Under the pieces are notes generated by a model that did not search any database, had not been told where the DNA came from, and saw only the letters and a program-made list of their open reading frames with translations. The translations under genes and the position numbers were made by a program. DNA of 41,718 nt. It comes from Asanoa siamensis (lineage in GTDB: Bacteria > Actinomycetota > Actinomycetes > Mycobacteriales > Micromonosporaceae). Shown in pieces: positions 17,898 to 26,686 of this stretch. The stretch lies in assembly GCF_016862555.1 (NCBI RefSeq), contig NZ_BONE01000068.1, positions 1 to 41,718 on the forward strand. The letters run 5' to 3'. Numbering within the stretch: position 1 is the stretch's first letter; the number at the start of each line of letters is the position of its first letter.

Positions 17898-19148
17898 GTG
17901 CCCACTCACAGCCCCTGGCGGCCGCATTCCGGGCCGCCGGACCGGCCGTGGTCGAGACCCGAGCCCATCGCGCTCGCGCCGGTGCCCGAGCCGCCCGAGG
18001 CGGAGCCGACCGTCAACCCGGCCGGCGTCGCGCTGGCGAAGGTCTACGCGCTGTTCCCGGCGGTGATCCGGCTCAGTTGCGGCATCGCCGTGGCGCTGGT
18101 CGCCCTCGCGGTGCGCACGCCACCGGTGCAGGCGGTGCCGCTGGCGCTGGCCGTCGTCGTGCTGACGATCTGGTCGGTCGTGTTCTACCGGCAGACCGTC
18201 GGCAACGGCATCCGGGCCCGGATCGTGCTGATCGACGGCGTCCTGACGGCCACCGCCTGCCTCGCGATGCGGGTGCTCGTCTCGCCCGACGTGATGCCCG
18301 GCGGCGTGAGTTGGGTCGCGGTGCTGGCCAGCACCTCGATCATCACCGCGCAGTTCGCGCTGCGGGTGGCGCACGGCGTGGTGTTCGGGTTCCTGCTGGC
18401 GACCGCCTACTGCGTCGGCGGTTTCCTCGCCGGCCAGCCGGGCGAGGCGGTCAGCCACGCGATCGTGCTGGTCGCGCAGACCTTCCTCGCGGTCGGCCTG
18501 GTCTACCTGACCCGGCGCAGCGCCCGGGCCGCCGACGGCGTGTTCGCCGACTACCAGCGCACCCACCGCGAGTCGGTGATCGCCCGGCTGGCCCGTGAGG
18601 CCGAGCGGAAGCAGAACCGCGACCTGCACGACACGGTGCTGTCCACATTGACCATGGTCGGCCTCGGCGGTGTGGCGACGCAGTCACCGATGCTGCGTGC
18701 CCGGGCCTCGTCCGACCTGCGTACGCTGCTCGACCCGGCGCTGCGGCCCGTGCTCGACCCGGCCGCGAAGGTCTCCCTCGACGAGCGGCTCCGGGTGATC
18801 GTCGAGCGGTTCGAGGGCTACCCGCTGACCGCCGCGCTCGAGCCGTGCCTGGTGCCGGCGCGGGTCGCCGACGCGATCGCCGAGAGCGCCGACGCCGCGC
18901 TGTCCAATGTGGTGCGGCACGCCGAGGGCTCGGTCGCCTGGCTGCGGCTGCACCACAACCGCGGCGTCGTCGTGGTCGAGGTCATCGACGTCGGGCCGGG
19001 CTTCGACATGGCCGCGATCCCGCCTTACCGCTACGGCATCCGTGAGTCGATCATGGCGCGGATGAGCGCGGTCAAGGGCACCGCGCGGATCGACACGGCA
19101 CCCGGCAACGGCACCCGCATCCACCTGGAGTGGTCCGATGTCGTCTGA
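17898..19148 (+). CDS. Membrane sensor histidine kinase (HPK7/NarX-like)
   Basis: 416 residues. A Pro-rich cytoplasmic leader (1-40) is followed by about five or six transmembrane helices (55-205) with little periplasmic sequence, then a HisKA_3 dimerisation helix and a HATPase domain. The phosphoacceptor is H244 in RDLHDTVL; the N-box is ALSNVVRHA with N337; the G-box is DVGPGF at 364-369 and GNGTRI near 403. It is therefore a complete kinase. The signal is unknown but probably membrane-borne. GTG 17898 is the likely start; a later one would drop part of the leader. It overlaps the second sensor by 11 bp and is coexpressed with it and the NarL-type regulator. Confidence 0.9.
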   Translation: MPTHSPWRPHSGPPDRPWSRPEPIALAPVPEPPEAEPTVNPAGVALAKVYALFPAVIRLSCGIAVALVALAVRTPPVQAVPLALAVVVLTIWSVVFYRQTVGNGIRARIVLIDGVLTATACLAMRVLVSPDVMPGGVSWVAVLASTSIITAQFALRVAHGVVFGFLLATAYCVGGFLAGQPGEAVSHAIVLVAQTFLAVGLVYLTRRSARAADGVFADYQRTHRESVIARLAREAERKQNRDLHDTVLSTLTMVGLGGVATQSPMLRARASSDLRTLLDPALRPVLDPAAKVSLDERLRVIVERFEGYPLTAALEPCLVPARVADAIAESADAALSNVVRHAEGSVAWLRLHHNRGVVVVEVIDVGPGFDMAAIPPYRYGIRESIMARMSAVKGTARIDTAPGNGTRIHLEWSDVV

Positions 19149-20268
19149 GCGGCTGCGCATCGCCGGGGCCACGGTGGCGACCACGGCCGACCGCGGTGGC
19201 CGGATCGCCGCCGTCTTCATCGCGTTCGGTTGGCACTTCGCGGTCAACGTGCCGGGCATCGCCACCGGCTGGACCGACTACCGGGTGCCGTGGGCCGCCG
19301 CGGCCGGCTGGGTGCTGTTCACCTTCGTCGGCGTGCTGGCCGGCGCCCGCCTGTTCTACGGCTTCGCCGTGCCTGTCTTCCCGTTGCTCGCGGTGCTGCT
19401 GATCGTCGACGTGCTCGTCATCGCGATCACCCCCGACGCCATCTTCTTCCACTCGGCCAACTGGGCCTGGGGCACGATCGGCTGGTTCGCGCTGCTGCTG
19501 CTCTACGACCGGGGCATCGGGCCGCTGGTCATGGTGCTCGCCGCCAACGCCGCGCTCGGCCTGGTCGGCGTGCTCGCCGCCACCCCCGACGGCAACGGCG
19601 CGATCAATCTCAGCCGGTTCGTCATGTACATCTACGGCACCGGCGTCCTGCCGATCGCGCTCGTCGCGGCGATGGACGTGCTGCGCGCCACGGCCGCCAC
19701 CGCGGCGGCCAGCGAGTCGGCCCGGGCCGCACTGGAGTCCGAGCGGCTCGGCGCGGCGCACGCCCAGCGCGAGCGGCAGGAACGGCTCGGCATCGTCTCC
19801 GAGGCGGCCGGTGCCCTGCTGCACGACCTCGCCAGCGGCCGGGCCGACCCGGCCGACCTCGACGTGCAGCGGTCCTGCGCGCTGGCCGCGGCCCGGCTGC
19901 GCCGGCTCATCGCCGAGTCCGACGACGTGCCCGATCCGCTGCTGCACGAGCTGCGGGCCTGCGTCGACGTGGCCGAGCGGCAGGGCGTCCCGGTCGACCT
20001 GATCTCGGTGGGCGACCTGCCCGAGCTCGACGTCGCTATCCGTCGCCGGCTCGCGGAGCCGCTCGCCGCCACGCTCGCCACCGCGCGCGACTGGGCCCGC
20101 GTCACGGTGGTGGCACAACCCGACGAGGTGGTGGTCAGCCTGACGACCCCGGCGACGGCCGGGCCGGCCAAAGAGGCGCACAGCTGGGCGATGAACGGCG
20201 TAGTGGATTACTGGTACGAGCGGGACGAGGAACTCCTATGGGCACAGACACGGTGGCGAGCGGCATGA
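19138..20268 (+). CDS. Degenerate histidine-kinase-like membrane protein
   Basis: 376 residues arranged like the preceding kinase: five or six transmembrane helices (about 22-180), a coiled-coil-like linker (185-220), then a helix with LLHD (H229-D230) resembling the HisKA_3 acceptor site. The C-terminal region keeps the pattern of an ATPase domain start (AIRRRLAEPLAATLATARDWARVTVV), but the N-box asparagine and all Gly-rich ATP-lid motifs are missing and the protein ends early. It probably cannot bind ATP. It may be a signalling pseudokinase or a phosphoacceptor modified in trans by the upstream kinase; this is inference. It overlaps both neighbours (11 and 31 bp), so the three are translationally coupled. 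Confidence 0.8.
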   Translation: MSSERLRIAGATVATTADRGGRIAAVFIAFGWHFAVNVPGIATGWTDYRVPWAAAAGWVLFTFVGVLAGARLFYGFAVPVFPLLAVLLIVDVLVIAITPDAIFFHSANWAWGTIGWFALLLLYDRGIGPLVMVLAANAALGLVGVLAATPDGNGAINLSRFVMYIYGTGVLPIALVAAMDVLRATAATAAASESARAALESERLGAAHAQRERQERLGIVSEAAGALLHDLASGRADPADLDVQRSCALAAARLRRLIAESDDVPDPLLHELRACVDVAERQGVPVDLISVGDLPELDVAIRRRLAEPLAATLATARDWARVTVVAQPDEVVVSLTTPATAGPAKEAHSWAMNGVVDYWYERDEELLWAQTRWRAA

Positions 20269-20957
20269 CGTACGGGTCGGGGGGCGCGCGGGTGGCGGTC
20301 GCGATCGTCGACGACCATCCCGTGGTGCTCGAGGGCGTACGCTCCTGGCTCGCCGCCGACCCGCGGCTCGAGGTGGTGGCGACCGGCGACAACGTCGACG
20401 CGGTGCTCTCCGCCGGCCCGGCCGACGTGATCCTGCTCGACCTGCGGCTGCACGGCCGGATGGTGGTCGACAAGGTGAGCGAGCTGAGCGCGGCGGGGCA
20501 GCGGGTGGTGGTCTACTCCGAGCACCACGAGTCCTCGACGATCCTCGCCGTGCTCGACGCGGGCGCGGTGGCGTTCCTGGCCAAGCACGAGGGCCGCGAC
20601 CACTGTGTCGAGACCGTGCTCGCCGCGGCGGCCGACCGGCCCTACGTGCCGCCGTCGCTGGCCGGCGCGATGGTCGGTGACCGGCGCAGCACCCGGCCCG
20701 CGCTGTCCGACAAGGAGCGGGAGGCGCTGCTGCTCTGGTTCCAGTCGATGTCGAAGGCGTCGGTGGCCAAGCGGATGCAGATCAGCGAGCACACGGTCAA
20801 GCAGTACGTGGACCGCGCGCGGATCAAGTACGCCCGGGCGGGGCGCCCCGCGGCGACCAAGTCCGCGCTGCTCGCCCGGGCGATCGAGGACGGTCTGATC
20901 CGCCCGGAGGAGATCGGGACCTACCGGTCGCACGCGTCGCCCGATCGGCCCGCGTAG
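20238..20957 (+). CDS. NarL/FixJ-family response regulator
   Basis: 239-residue DNA-binding response regulator. The receiver domain (about 18-135) has acidic-pocket D25/D26, phosphorylation site D68 in LLDLRLHG, S94 in VVYSEHHE and K116 in FLAKHEG. A LuxR-type helix-turn-helix lies at about 155-215 (LSDKEREALLLWF, ASVAKRMQISEHTVKQYVDRAR). It should be phosphorylated by the kinase encoded two genes upstream and act on transcription; its target could be the flanking nuo genes, which is inference from position only. ATG 20238, with AGGA a few bases upstream, overlaps the previous gene by 31 bp; ATG 20265 is an alternative. Confidence 0.93.
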   Translation: MGTDTVASGMTYGSGGARVAVAIVDDHPVVLEGVRSWLAADPRLEVVATGDNVDAVLSAGPADVILLDLRLHGRMVVDKVSELSAAGQRVVVYSEHHESSTILAVLDAGAVAFLAKHEGRDHCVETVLAAAADRPYVPPSLAGAMVGDRRSTRPALSDKEREALLLWFQSMSKASVAKRMQISEHTVKQYVDRARIKYARAGRPAATKSALLARAIEDGLIRPEEIGTYRSHASPDRPA

Positions 20958-21056
20958 CGACCCGCCGATCGACCGACCCCCGGTTGACTGTCATGACACA
21001 GCGTGGCGGCGGAGCCAACATGGTGACAGGTTCCTCACCCTGGAGGCCCCGTCCCG

Positions 21057-21818
21057 ATGAGCGCCGCACCCTTCTTCATCCAGCCGTACCGGTTCGACGA
21101 CCCGACCGCCGACGAGACCGGCCCGCTGCTCGACCGCCAGCGCGCGGTCGTGCTCGAGCCCGGCGAACAGGTGTCGTGGCGTGGCCAGGTCAACGTCACC
21201 GGCTATCTGATCGGCACCCCCGGCGGGGCCGCCGAACGGCGCTGGACGCTGCCCCGGTACGCCGACGTGCTGATCACCGATCGCCGGCTCGCGTACGTCT
21301 GTGACGACTGGGACCTGGCCCGGGTCGGCGCGCCGCGGCACCGTTCCGTGGCGACGTTCGGCCCGCCCCGGCCGCCCCGCCGGCCCGCCCTCGGTGGCGG
21401 CACGCGGGTGGCCACCGGCCAGGTCCTCTGGCAGTGGCCTTGGCGGCTGCACCTGCTGCCCGCACCGGGCCCGCAGGGCGTCCTGGTCGTCTGCGACTCG
21501 ATGCGCTCCAACCGGCGCCCGGCGCTGATGCTCTCCGGCGGCGTCGCCGGCGACGGGCGCGACCTGGCGCTCACCATCCGGCGGTCGATCGCGAAGTTCC
21601 GGCTCAACAACCCCGACATCGTCGAACTGTCGCCGCGCGACCGCGACGCGCTGCAGCTACGGGCCGACTCGGCCCTGCTGCTCGACGAGCTGACCGACCC
21701 ACAGCGCGGCGTCGCCCTGCCGGGCGGCCTGCCGGTCGAGTTCGTCAACCGCGACGACTACTACCACCCGGCCCCGGTCCAAGAACAGTGGGGCCTGACT
21801 GGCGGCGGCCCTGCCTAG
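21057..21818 (+). CDS. Conserved-looking protein of unknown function
   Basis: 253-residue soluble protein with no signal peptide or membrane helix. The segment YADVLITDRRLAYVCDDWDL resembles the beginning of PH-like/GRAM-type domains found in bacterial proteins, where a short beta-strand precedes a DRRL motif. The rest (WQWPWRLHLLPAPG, LALTIRRSIAKFRL) is compatible with a beta-rich domain plus a C-terminal helix. I do not recognise a named family. Codon usage is normal for the window. ATG 21057 follows GGAGG at about 11 nt. It stands between the response regulator and nuoI and ends before a strong hairpin, so it may be transcribed with the two-component genes. Confidence 0.75.
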   Translation: MSAAPFFIQPYRFDDPTADETGPLLDRQRAVVLEPGEQVSWRGQVNVTGYLIGTPGGAAERRWTLPRYADVLITDRRLAYVCDDWDLARVGAPRHRSVATFGPPRPPRRPALGGGTRVATGQVLWQWPWRLHLLPAPGPQGVLVVCDSMRSNRRPALMLSGGVAGDGRDLALTIRRSIAKFRLNNPDIVELSPRDRDALQLRADSALLLDELTDPQRGVALPGGLPVEFVNRDDYYHPAPVQEQWGLTGGGPA

Positions 21819-21842
21819 GCCGTCGGCTCCACTCCCTCCCCG

Positions 21843-21881
21843 GCAAACAGGGCACCCCGAAACGTGGGGTGCCCTGTTTGC
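21843..21881 (+). terminator. Hairpin terminator before nuoI
   Basis: Perfect 16-bp stem, 21843-21858 with 21866-21881, and a 7-nt loop; the right arm contains TTTG but no long U-run. It separates the two-component unit from nuoI-N. Confidence 0.75.
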
Positions 21882-21932
21882 GATCCACCGCACGGATTGA
21901 ATCAAGGGGACCAGTCACGGCAGGATGGGCCT

Positions 21933-22472
21933 ATGGGTGTACCCGGCGAAGGGTTGGCCAAGGGGCTGGCCGTCACGTTGAAGACGATGACGCGCCGTTC
22001 GCACACTCATCAATATCCCGACCAGGCGCCCGACCTGCCGCCGCGTTCGCGCGGGGTGATCGCGCTGCTGGCCGAGAACTGCACGGTGTGCATGCTCTGC
22101 GCGCGCGAGTGCCCCGACTGGTGCATCTACATCGACTCCCACAAGGAAGAGGTCGTCGTCCCCGGCGCGGCCCGGGCGCGGCAGCGCAACGTGCTCGACC
22201 GCTTCGACATCGACTTCTCGTTGTGCATGTACTGCGGCATCTGCATCGAGGCGTGCCCGTTCGACGCCCTCTACTGGTCGCCCGAGTTCGAATACGCCGA
22301 ATACGACATCAAGAACCTGCTGCACGACAAGGACCAGCTCGGCGAGTGGATGGCCACCGTGCCGCCGCCGCCCGCGCACGACCCCAACGGCGAGCCGGCC
22401 AAGGAGGAGACCGCCGCGGCCAAGCGCGCCGGCGGTGAGTCACCGGGCCGCGCACCCCGGGCACCCAGGTGA
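21933..22472 (+). CDS. nuoI: NADH-quinone oxidoreductase subunit I (NuoI)
   Basis: Peripheral-arm complex I protein holding two [4Fe-4S] clusters (N6a, N6b) that relay electrons to NuoB. Both ferredoxin motifs are intact: C50-C53-C56-C60 ([11 protein letters not shown]) and C98-C101-C104-C108 ([11 protein letters not shown]). 179 residues, with a Pro/Lys/Glu-rich C-terminal tail after 150. ATG 21933 follows AGGA by 7 nt. It opens the overlapping nuoI-J-K-L-M-N run; nuoJ starts inside its stop (GTGA). nuoG, the normal electron donor upstream of NuoI, is not in the window. Confidence 0.95.
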   Translation: MGVPGEGLAKGLAVTLKTMTRRSHTHQYPDQAPDLPPRSRGVIALLAENCTVCMLCARECPDWCIYIDSHKEEVVVPGAARARQRNVLDRFDIDFSLCMYCGICIEACPFDALYWSPEFEYAEYDIKNLLHDKDQLGEWMATVPPPPAHDPNGEPAKEETAAAKRAGGESPGRAPRAPR

Positions 22473-22972
22473 CGGGGGCCGACGTCCTGCTGCTGGCCCT
22501 CGGGGCGGTGGCGGTGGGCGCGGGCGTCCTCGTGGTGACCACCGACCAGCTCGTCCGGGCGGGCCTCTACCTCGTGGTCTGCCTCGGCGCGGTCGCCGGC
22601 CTCTACCTCGTGCTCACCGCCGAGCTCGTCGCCTGGGTGCAGGTGCTGATCTACGTCGGCGCCGTCGTCGTGCTGCTGCTCTTCGCGGTCATGCTGACCC
22701 GGGCGCCGATCGGCCGTTCGCCCGACCTCAACCGCCCCGGCCTGCCGGCCGCCCTGATCGGCGGCGGCGCCGGGCTCGGCCTCGCCGCCCTGTTCGCCGA
22801 CGCGTTCCGCTGGTCAGCCGTCGACCTGCCGGCGCCCGGCACCGCCGAGAGCCTCGGCACCGAGCTGTTCCGCTCCTGGGTGCTGCCGTTCGAGGTGCTC
22901 TCCGTGCTGCTGCTCGCGGCGCTGGTCGGCGCGATCATCGTGTCCCGCCCCGACATCGGGAGCCGGCCATGA
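22469..22972 (+). CDS. nuoJ: NADH-quinone oxidoreductase subunit J (NuoJ)
   Basis: Small membrane subunit of the complex I pump arm, lying between NuoH/A and NuoK. 167 residues with five predicted transmembrane helices; the conserved helix-3 region [22 protein letters not shown] is present, including the pi-bulge-type glycine/valine segment. GTG 22469 overlaps the nuoI stop; the nuoK start overlaps its own stop (ATGA). Length is typical. Confidence 0.93.
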   Translation: MTGADVLLLALGAVAVGAGVLVVTTDQLVRAGLYLVVCLGAVAGLYLVLTAELVAWVQVLIYVGAVVVLLLFAVMLTRAPIGRSPDLNRPGLPAALIGGGAGLGLAALFADAFRWSAVDLPAPGTAESLGTELFRSWVLPFEVLSVLLLAALVGAIIVSRPDIGSRP

Positions 22973-23316
22973 GACCGGTCATCCCGTACGTGATCGGGGC
23001 GCTGCTCTTCGGCGCGGGCGTCTACGGTGTGCTCCGCCGGCGCAACGCGGTGCTCGTGCTGATGGCGGTCGAGCTGATGCTCAACGCGGTCAACCTGATC
23101 CTGGTCACCGCCGACACCACGGTCCGGGCGGCGCTGCCGCACGGCGGGCAGGTGTTCGCCTTGTTCGTGATCGTGCTGGCCGCGGCGGAGGTCGGGGTGG
23201 GCCTGGCCATCGTGCTCCAGCTCTACCGGTTGCGGGCCAGCGTCGCCGTCGACACCGTGCGCCTCGACGCGGCGCCGGCCAGCGAGCTCGACGAGCCTCG
23301 GGTGACCACCTCATGA
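22969..23316 (+). CDS. nuoK: NADH-quinone oxidoreductase subunit K (NuoK)
   Basis: Mrp-like small subunit of the proton-translocating arm, three transmembrane helices. The two membrane glutamates needed for proton transfer are present: E35 in LMAVELMLNAVNL and E74 in VIVLAAAEVGVGLA. 115 residues, with a C-terminal extension of about 20 residues beyond the usual ~100. ATG 22969 overlaps the nuoJ stop, and nuoL starts within its stop (ATGA at 23313). Confidence 0.95.
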   Translation: MRPVIPYVIGALLFGAGVYGVLRRRNAVLVLMAVELMLNAVNLILVTADTTVRAALPHGGQVFALFVIVLAAAEVGVGLAIVLQLYRLRASVAVDTVRLDAAPASELDEPRVTTS

Positions 23317-25172
23317 GCCTCGACGTGCTCGGGCCGCTGCTGCCCGCCGTACCGCTGGTGGCGGCTCTTTCGGGGTTCGTCCTGCCCTTGCGGTCGCGGA
23401 CGGCGGCCGCCGGCCTCGGCATCGCGGGCGCGACCGGCGCGCTCGTGGTCGCCGTCCTGCTCGCCGTGCGGGTCGACGAGCCGTTCGAGACCTACGTCGA
23501 CTGGGTACGCTTCGGCGACTTCTCGGTCACCGCCGGGGTGCGGATCGACCAGGCGGCGGCGCTCGTGGCGGTCGCGGTCGGCGTGGTCGCGCTGGCCGTC
23601 CAGGTCTACTCGACCAGCTACCTGCGCGACGACGACCGCTACCCGCCGTACGCCGCCCAGATCAGCCTCTTCACCGCGGCGATGCTGCTGGTCGTGGTCG
23701 CCGGTGACCTGATCCTGCTGCTGGTCGGCTGGGAGGTCATGGGCATCTGCTCCTACCTGCTGATCGGCCACGACCGCCGGCTGCCCGGTGCGCCCGCGGC
23801 GGCGGTGAAGGCGTTCCTGGTGACCCGGGTCGGCGACATCGGCTTCCTGCTCGGCATCGTCCTGCTGGGCGTCAACGCCGGCAGCTTCTGGATCACGCAG
23901 GTGCTGTCAGCGCTGCCCGGTCTGCCGGCGGCGACGGTGACCGCGGCCGCGCTGCTGCTGCTCGCCGGGTTCGCGGGCAAGAGCGCGCAGTTCCCCCTGC
24001 ACACCTGGTTGCCCGACGCGATGGCCGGCCCGACGCCCATCTCCGCGCTCATTCACGCGGCCACGATGGTCGCCGCCGGCATCTACGTGGTGACCCGGCT
24101 CTACCCGGTCTTCGTGCTCGGCGACCCGGCGCTGACCGTGCTCGGGGTCATGGCCGTCGTCACCGTGCTGATCGGCGCGTTCGCGGCCACCGCGCAGGAC
24201 GACATCAAGCGGGTGCTGGCCTGGTCCACGGTCTCGCAGATCGGCTACATGGCGGCCGCGCTGGCCGTCGGCGCCCCCGCCGTCGCGCTGTTCCACCTGC
24301 TCACCCACGCCGCGTTCAAGGCGCTGCTGTTCCTCGGGGCCGGCTCCGTCATCCACGCGGTGGGCAGCAACTCGATGTCGGCCATGGGCGGGCTGCGCAG
24401 GCGGATGCCCGGCACCTTCTGGTCGATGACGATCGGGCTCGGCGCGCTGATCGGGTTGCCGCCGCTCGCGGGCTTCTGGAGCAAGGACGCCGTGCTGCAC
24501 GCCGCCTCGTCCGCCGACGCGGGCTGGCTGCCCGGGCTGGTCTACGGCGTCGGCCTCGCCGGCGTGCTGGTCACCGCCTGGTACGCGGGCCGCCTGTGGC
24601 TGCGCACCTTCTTCGGCGCACCCCGCTCGCCCGGTGCGGAGTCGGCGCACGAGCCGCCCTGGCCGATGGCCGTCCCGGTGCTGGTGCTCGCCGTGCCGAG
24701 CGCGCTGCTCGGCCTGCTCGCCTTCGCCGACGGCTTCGGTGCCCGGCTGACCCCGTTCGTGGTCGACCTGCCCGAGATCGAGCTGGCCCACCTCGGCGCC
24801 GAGACCGCCGCGCCGCTGGCCGCCCTCGGGCTCGGCCTGCTGCTGGTCTGGGTGCTCTGGCGGCGCGACACCACCCGCGACCCGGCCCGGTTCCTCGGCC
24901 CGGCGCGGTCCACGTTCGACAACGCGTTCTGGCTCGACGCCGTGCAGGACCGGCTCGTCGTACGCCCCGTCGTGGCCCTGGCCCGCGGCGCCGCGGTGAC
25001 CGACCAGCGCGTGGTCGACGGGGCGGTCGAGGGCGCCGGGCTGGGCACGACCGACGTCGGCAACCAGCTCGCGGCCTGGCACCGGGCCGGGCTGCCCCGG
25101 GCGGCCACCGCGCTGCTGGCCGGCGTGCTGCTGCTGGGGCTCGCGGCCGCGCTCTACGGGAGTGCGACATGA
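23313..25172 (+). CDS. nuoL: NADH-quinone oxidoreductase subunit L (NuoL)
   Basis: Distal antiporter-like proton-pumping subunit of complex I. 619 residues, about 15-16 transmembrane helices. The key glutamate is E141 in LLVGWEVMGICSYLL; the helix-7 lysine and following loop are in GKSAQFPLHTWLPDAMAGPTP. The C-terminal region (after about 505) contains an amphipathic stretch and final hydrophobic helix consistent with the lateral helix HL. Start and stop overlap nuoK and nuoM (ATGA each). No truncation was seen, so the pump arm looks intact. Confidence 0.95.
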   Translation: MSLDVLGPLLPAVPLVAALSGFVLPLRSRTAAAGLGIAGATGALVVAVLLAVRVDEPFETYVDWVRFGDFSVTAGVRIDQAAALVAVAVGVVALAVQVYSTSYLRDDDRYPPYAAQISLFTAAMLLVVVAGDLILLLVGWEVMGICSYLLIGHDRRLPGAPAAAVKAFLVTRVGDIGFLLGIVLLGVNAGSFWITQVLSALPGLPAATVTAAALLLLAGFAGKSAQFPLHTWLPDAMAGPTPISALIHAATMVAAGIYVVTRLYPVFVLGDPALTVLGVMAVVTVLIGAFAATAQDDIKRVLAWSTVSQIGYMAAALAVGAPAVALFHLLTHAAFKALLFLGAGSVIHAVGSNSMSAMGGLRRRMPGTFWSMTIGLGALIGLPPLAGFWSKDAVLHAASSADAGWLPGLVYGVGLAGVLVTAWYAGRLWLRTFFGAPRSPGAESAHEPPWPMAVPVLVLAVPSALLGLLAFADGFGARLTPFVVDLPEIELAHLGAETAAPLAALGLGLLLVWVLWRRDTTRDPARFLGPARSTFDNAFWLDAVQDRLVVRPVVALARGAAVTDQRVVDGAVEGAGLGTTDVGNQLAAWHRAGLPRAATALLAGVLLLGLAAALYGSAT

Positions 25173-26686
25173 ACGAGGTGTGGCTGGTCGCGGTGCTGGC
25201 GCTGCCCGCCGCGGGCGCGATCGGGGCCTTCGCGCTCTCCGATCGCGCCGGCCGGTGGTGCGGCACCGCGTTCGCCCTGCTGGCCTTCGTCGCCAGCCTG
25301 CTGCTCGGCACGGCCCACCCGGACGGCTGGTTCTCCTACGGGCCCGCCGGCGCGGGCGCCCCGCCGATCGTCCCGTGGACCTCGGTCGACACGTCCTGGG
25401 TGCCGGCCCTCGACCTGCGCCTGCATTTCGGGGTCGACGGCGTCTCGTACCCGCTGGTGGTCCTGACCACGCTGTTGACCCTGCTCTGCTGCCTCTACAC
25501 GCTCTGGCACGTGCCGCCCGGCGGCCGGGGCTCGACGTTGGTCGCGCTGCTGCTGGTGATCGAGGTCGGCATGCTCGGCACGTTCCTGGCCCTCGACCTC
25601 GTGCTGTTCTTCGTGTTCTTCGAGGTCGTGCTGCTGCCGATGTACGCGATCATCGCGGGCTGGGGTGGCGACCGGCGCCGGCACGCGGCCCGCAAGTTCG
25701 CCCTCTACACGCTCTTCGGCTCGGTGCTGCTGCTGGTCGGCGTGTTCACCGTCGTCGCCGCGGCCGGCACCGCCGACCTGGTCACGCTCACCTCCGGCGC
25801 GGTCCCGCTGACCCGCACGACCCAGCTCGCGGCGTTCGCGCTGCTGGCGATCGCGTTCGCGGTCAAGAGTCCACTATGGCCGCTGCACACCTGGCTGCCC
25901 GACGCGCACACCCAGGCACCGACCGTGGGCAGCGTGCTGCTCGCCGGGGTGCTGCTGAAGATGGGGACCTACGGCCTCATCCGGGTCGCGGTCGGCGTCG
26001 CGCCCGAGGGTGCGCGCTGGGCGGCCCCGCTGCTGGGCGCGCTCGCGGTCGCGGCGATCCTGGTCGGCTGCCTCGTCTGCCTGGCGCAGACCGAGCTCAA
26101 GCGGCTGATCGCCTACTCGAGCGTCGGGCACATGGGCTTCGTGCTGCTCGGCGTCGCGACGCTGACCACGACCGGCATCCAGGCGGCGCTGATCGGCAAC
26201 GTCGCGCACGGCATCATCACCGGCTTGCTGTTCTTCCTGGCGGGCGCGGTCAAGGACCGTTTCCACACCGGTGACCTGGCCGTGCTCGGCGGGCTCCGGG
26301 AGCGCGCGCCGTGGTTGTCCGGGCTGCTGGCGTTCGCGGCCATCGCGTCGCTCGGGCTGCCGGGCCTCGCCGGCTTCTGGGGTGAGGCGTTCGCCGTGGT
26401 CGCCGCGTTCGAGCGGGGCGGGGCCGGCTGGGTGACGCTCGGCGTCCTCGCCGCGATCGGCGGGGCACTGACCGCGGCCTACTTCCTGCGCATGCTGCGC
26501 AAGGTGACCCATGGCGCCGCGTCGCCTCTTGTCGCCGCAACGCCCGCTGTGCGGATCACCGGGCCGGAGTTGGCGGCCTGGTCGCCGCTCGTGGTGCTCG
26601 CGCTGCTGGTCGGGCTGGTGCCGGTGCTGGTCCTCGGCTTCTCCGAGGTGCCGGTGCAGTCCCTGGTCGAGGCGGTGACGCGGTGA
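25169..26686 (+). CDS. nuoM: NADH-quinone oxidoreductase subunit M (NuoM)
   Basis: Second antiporter-like pump subunit. 505 residues, about 14 transmembrane helices. The essential glutamate is E152 in FVFFEVVLLPMYAI; the helix-7 lysine is in AVKSPLWPLHTWLPDAHTQAPT, and LLKMGTYG follows. ATG 25169 overlaps the nuoL stop; nuoN begins within its stop as GTGA. Length and motifs are those of functional NuoM. Confidence 0.95.
   Translation: MNEVWLVAVLALPAAGAIGAFALSDRAGRWCGTAFALLAFVASLLLGTAHPDGWFSYGPAGAGAPPIVPWTSVDTSWVPALDLRLHFGVDGVSYPLVVLTTLLTLLCCLYTLWHVPPGGRGSTLVALLLVIEVGMLGTFLALDLVLFFVFFEVVLLPMYAIIAGWGGDRRRHAARKFALYTLFGSVLLLVGVFTVVAAAGTADLVTLTSGAVPLTRTTQLAAFALLAIAFAVKSPLWPLHTWLPDAHTQAPTVGSVLLAGVLLKMGTYGLIRVAVGVAPEGARWAAPLLGALAVAAILVGCLVCLAQTELKRLIAYSSVGHMGFVLLGVATLTTTGIQAALIGNVAHGIITGLLFFLAGAVKDRFHTGDLAVLGGLRERAPWLSGLLAFAAIASLGLPGLAGFWGEAFAVVAAFERGGAGWVTLGVLAAIGGALTAAYFLRMLRKVTHGAASPLVAATPAVRITGPELAAWSPLVVLALLVGLVPVLVLGFSEVPVQSLVEAVTR

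Noticed and set aside
20984-21006. Promoter TTGACT upstream of the unknown gene at 21057, with palindrome TGTCATGACA
   Set aside because: The -35-like box has no matching -10 at 16-19 bp; the palindrome is short and may be chance.
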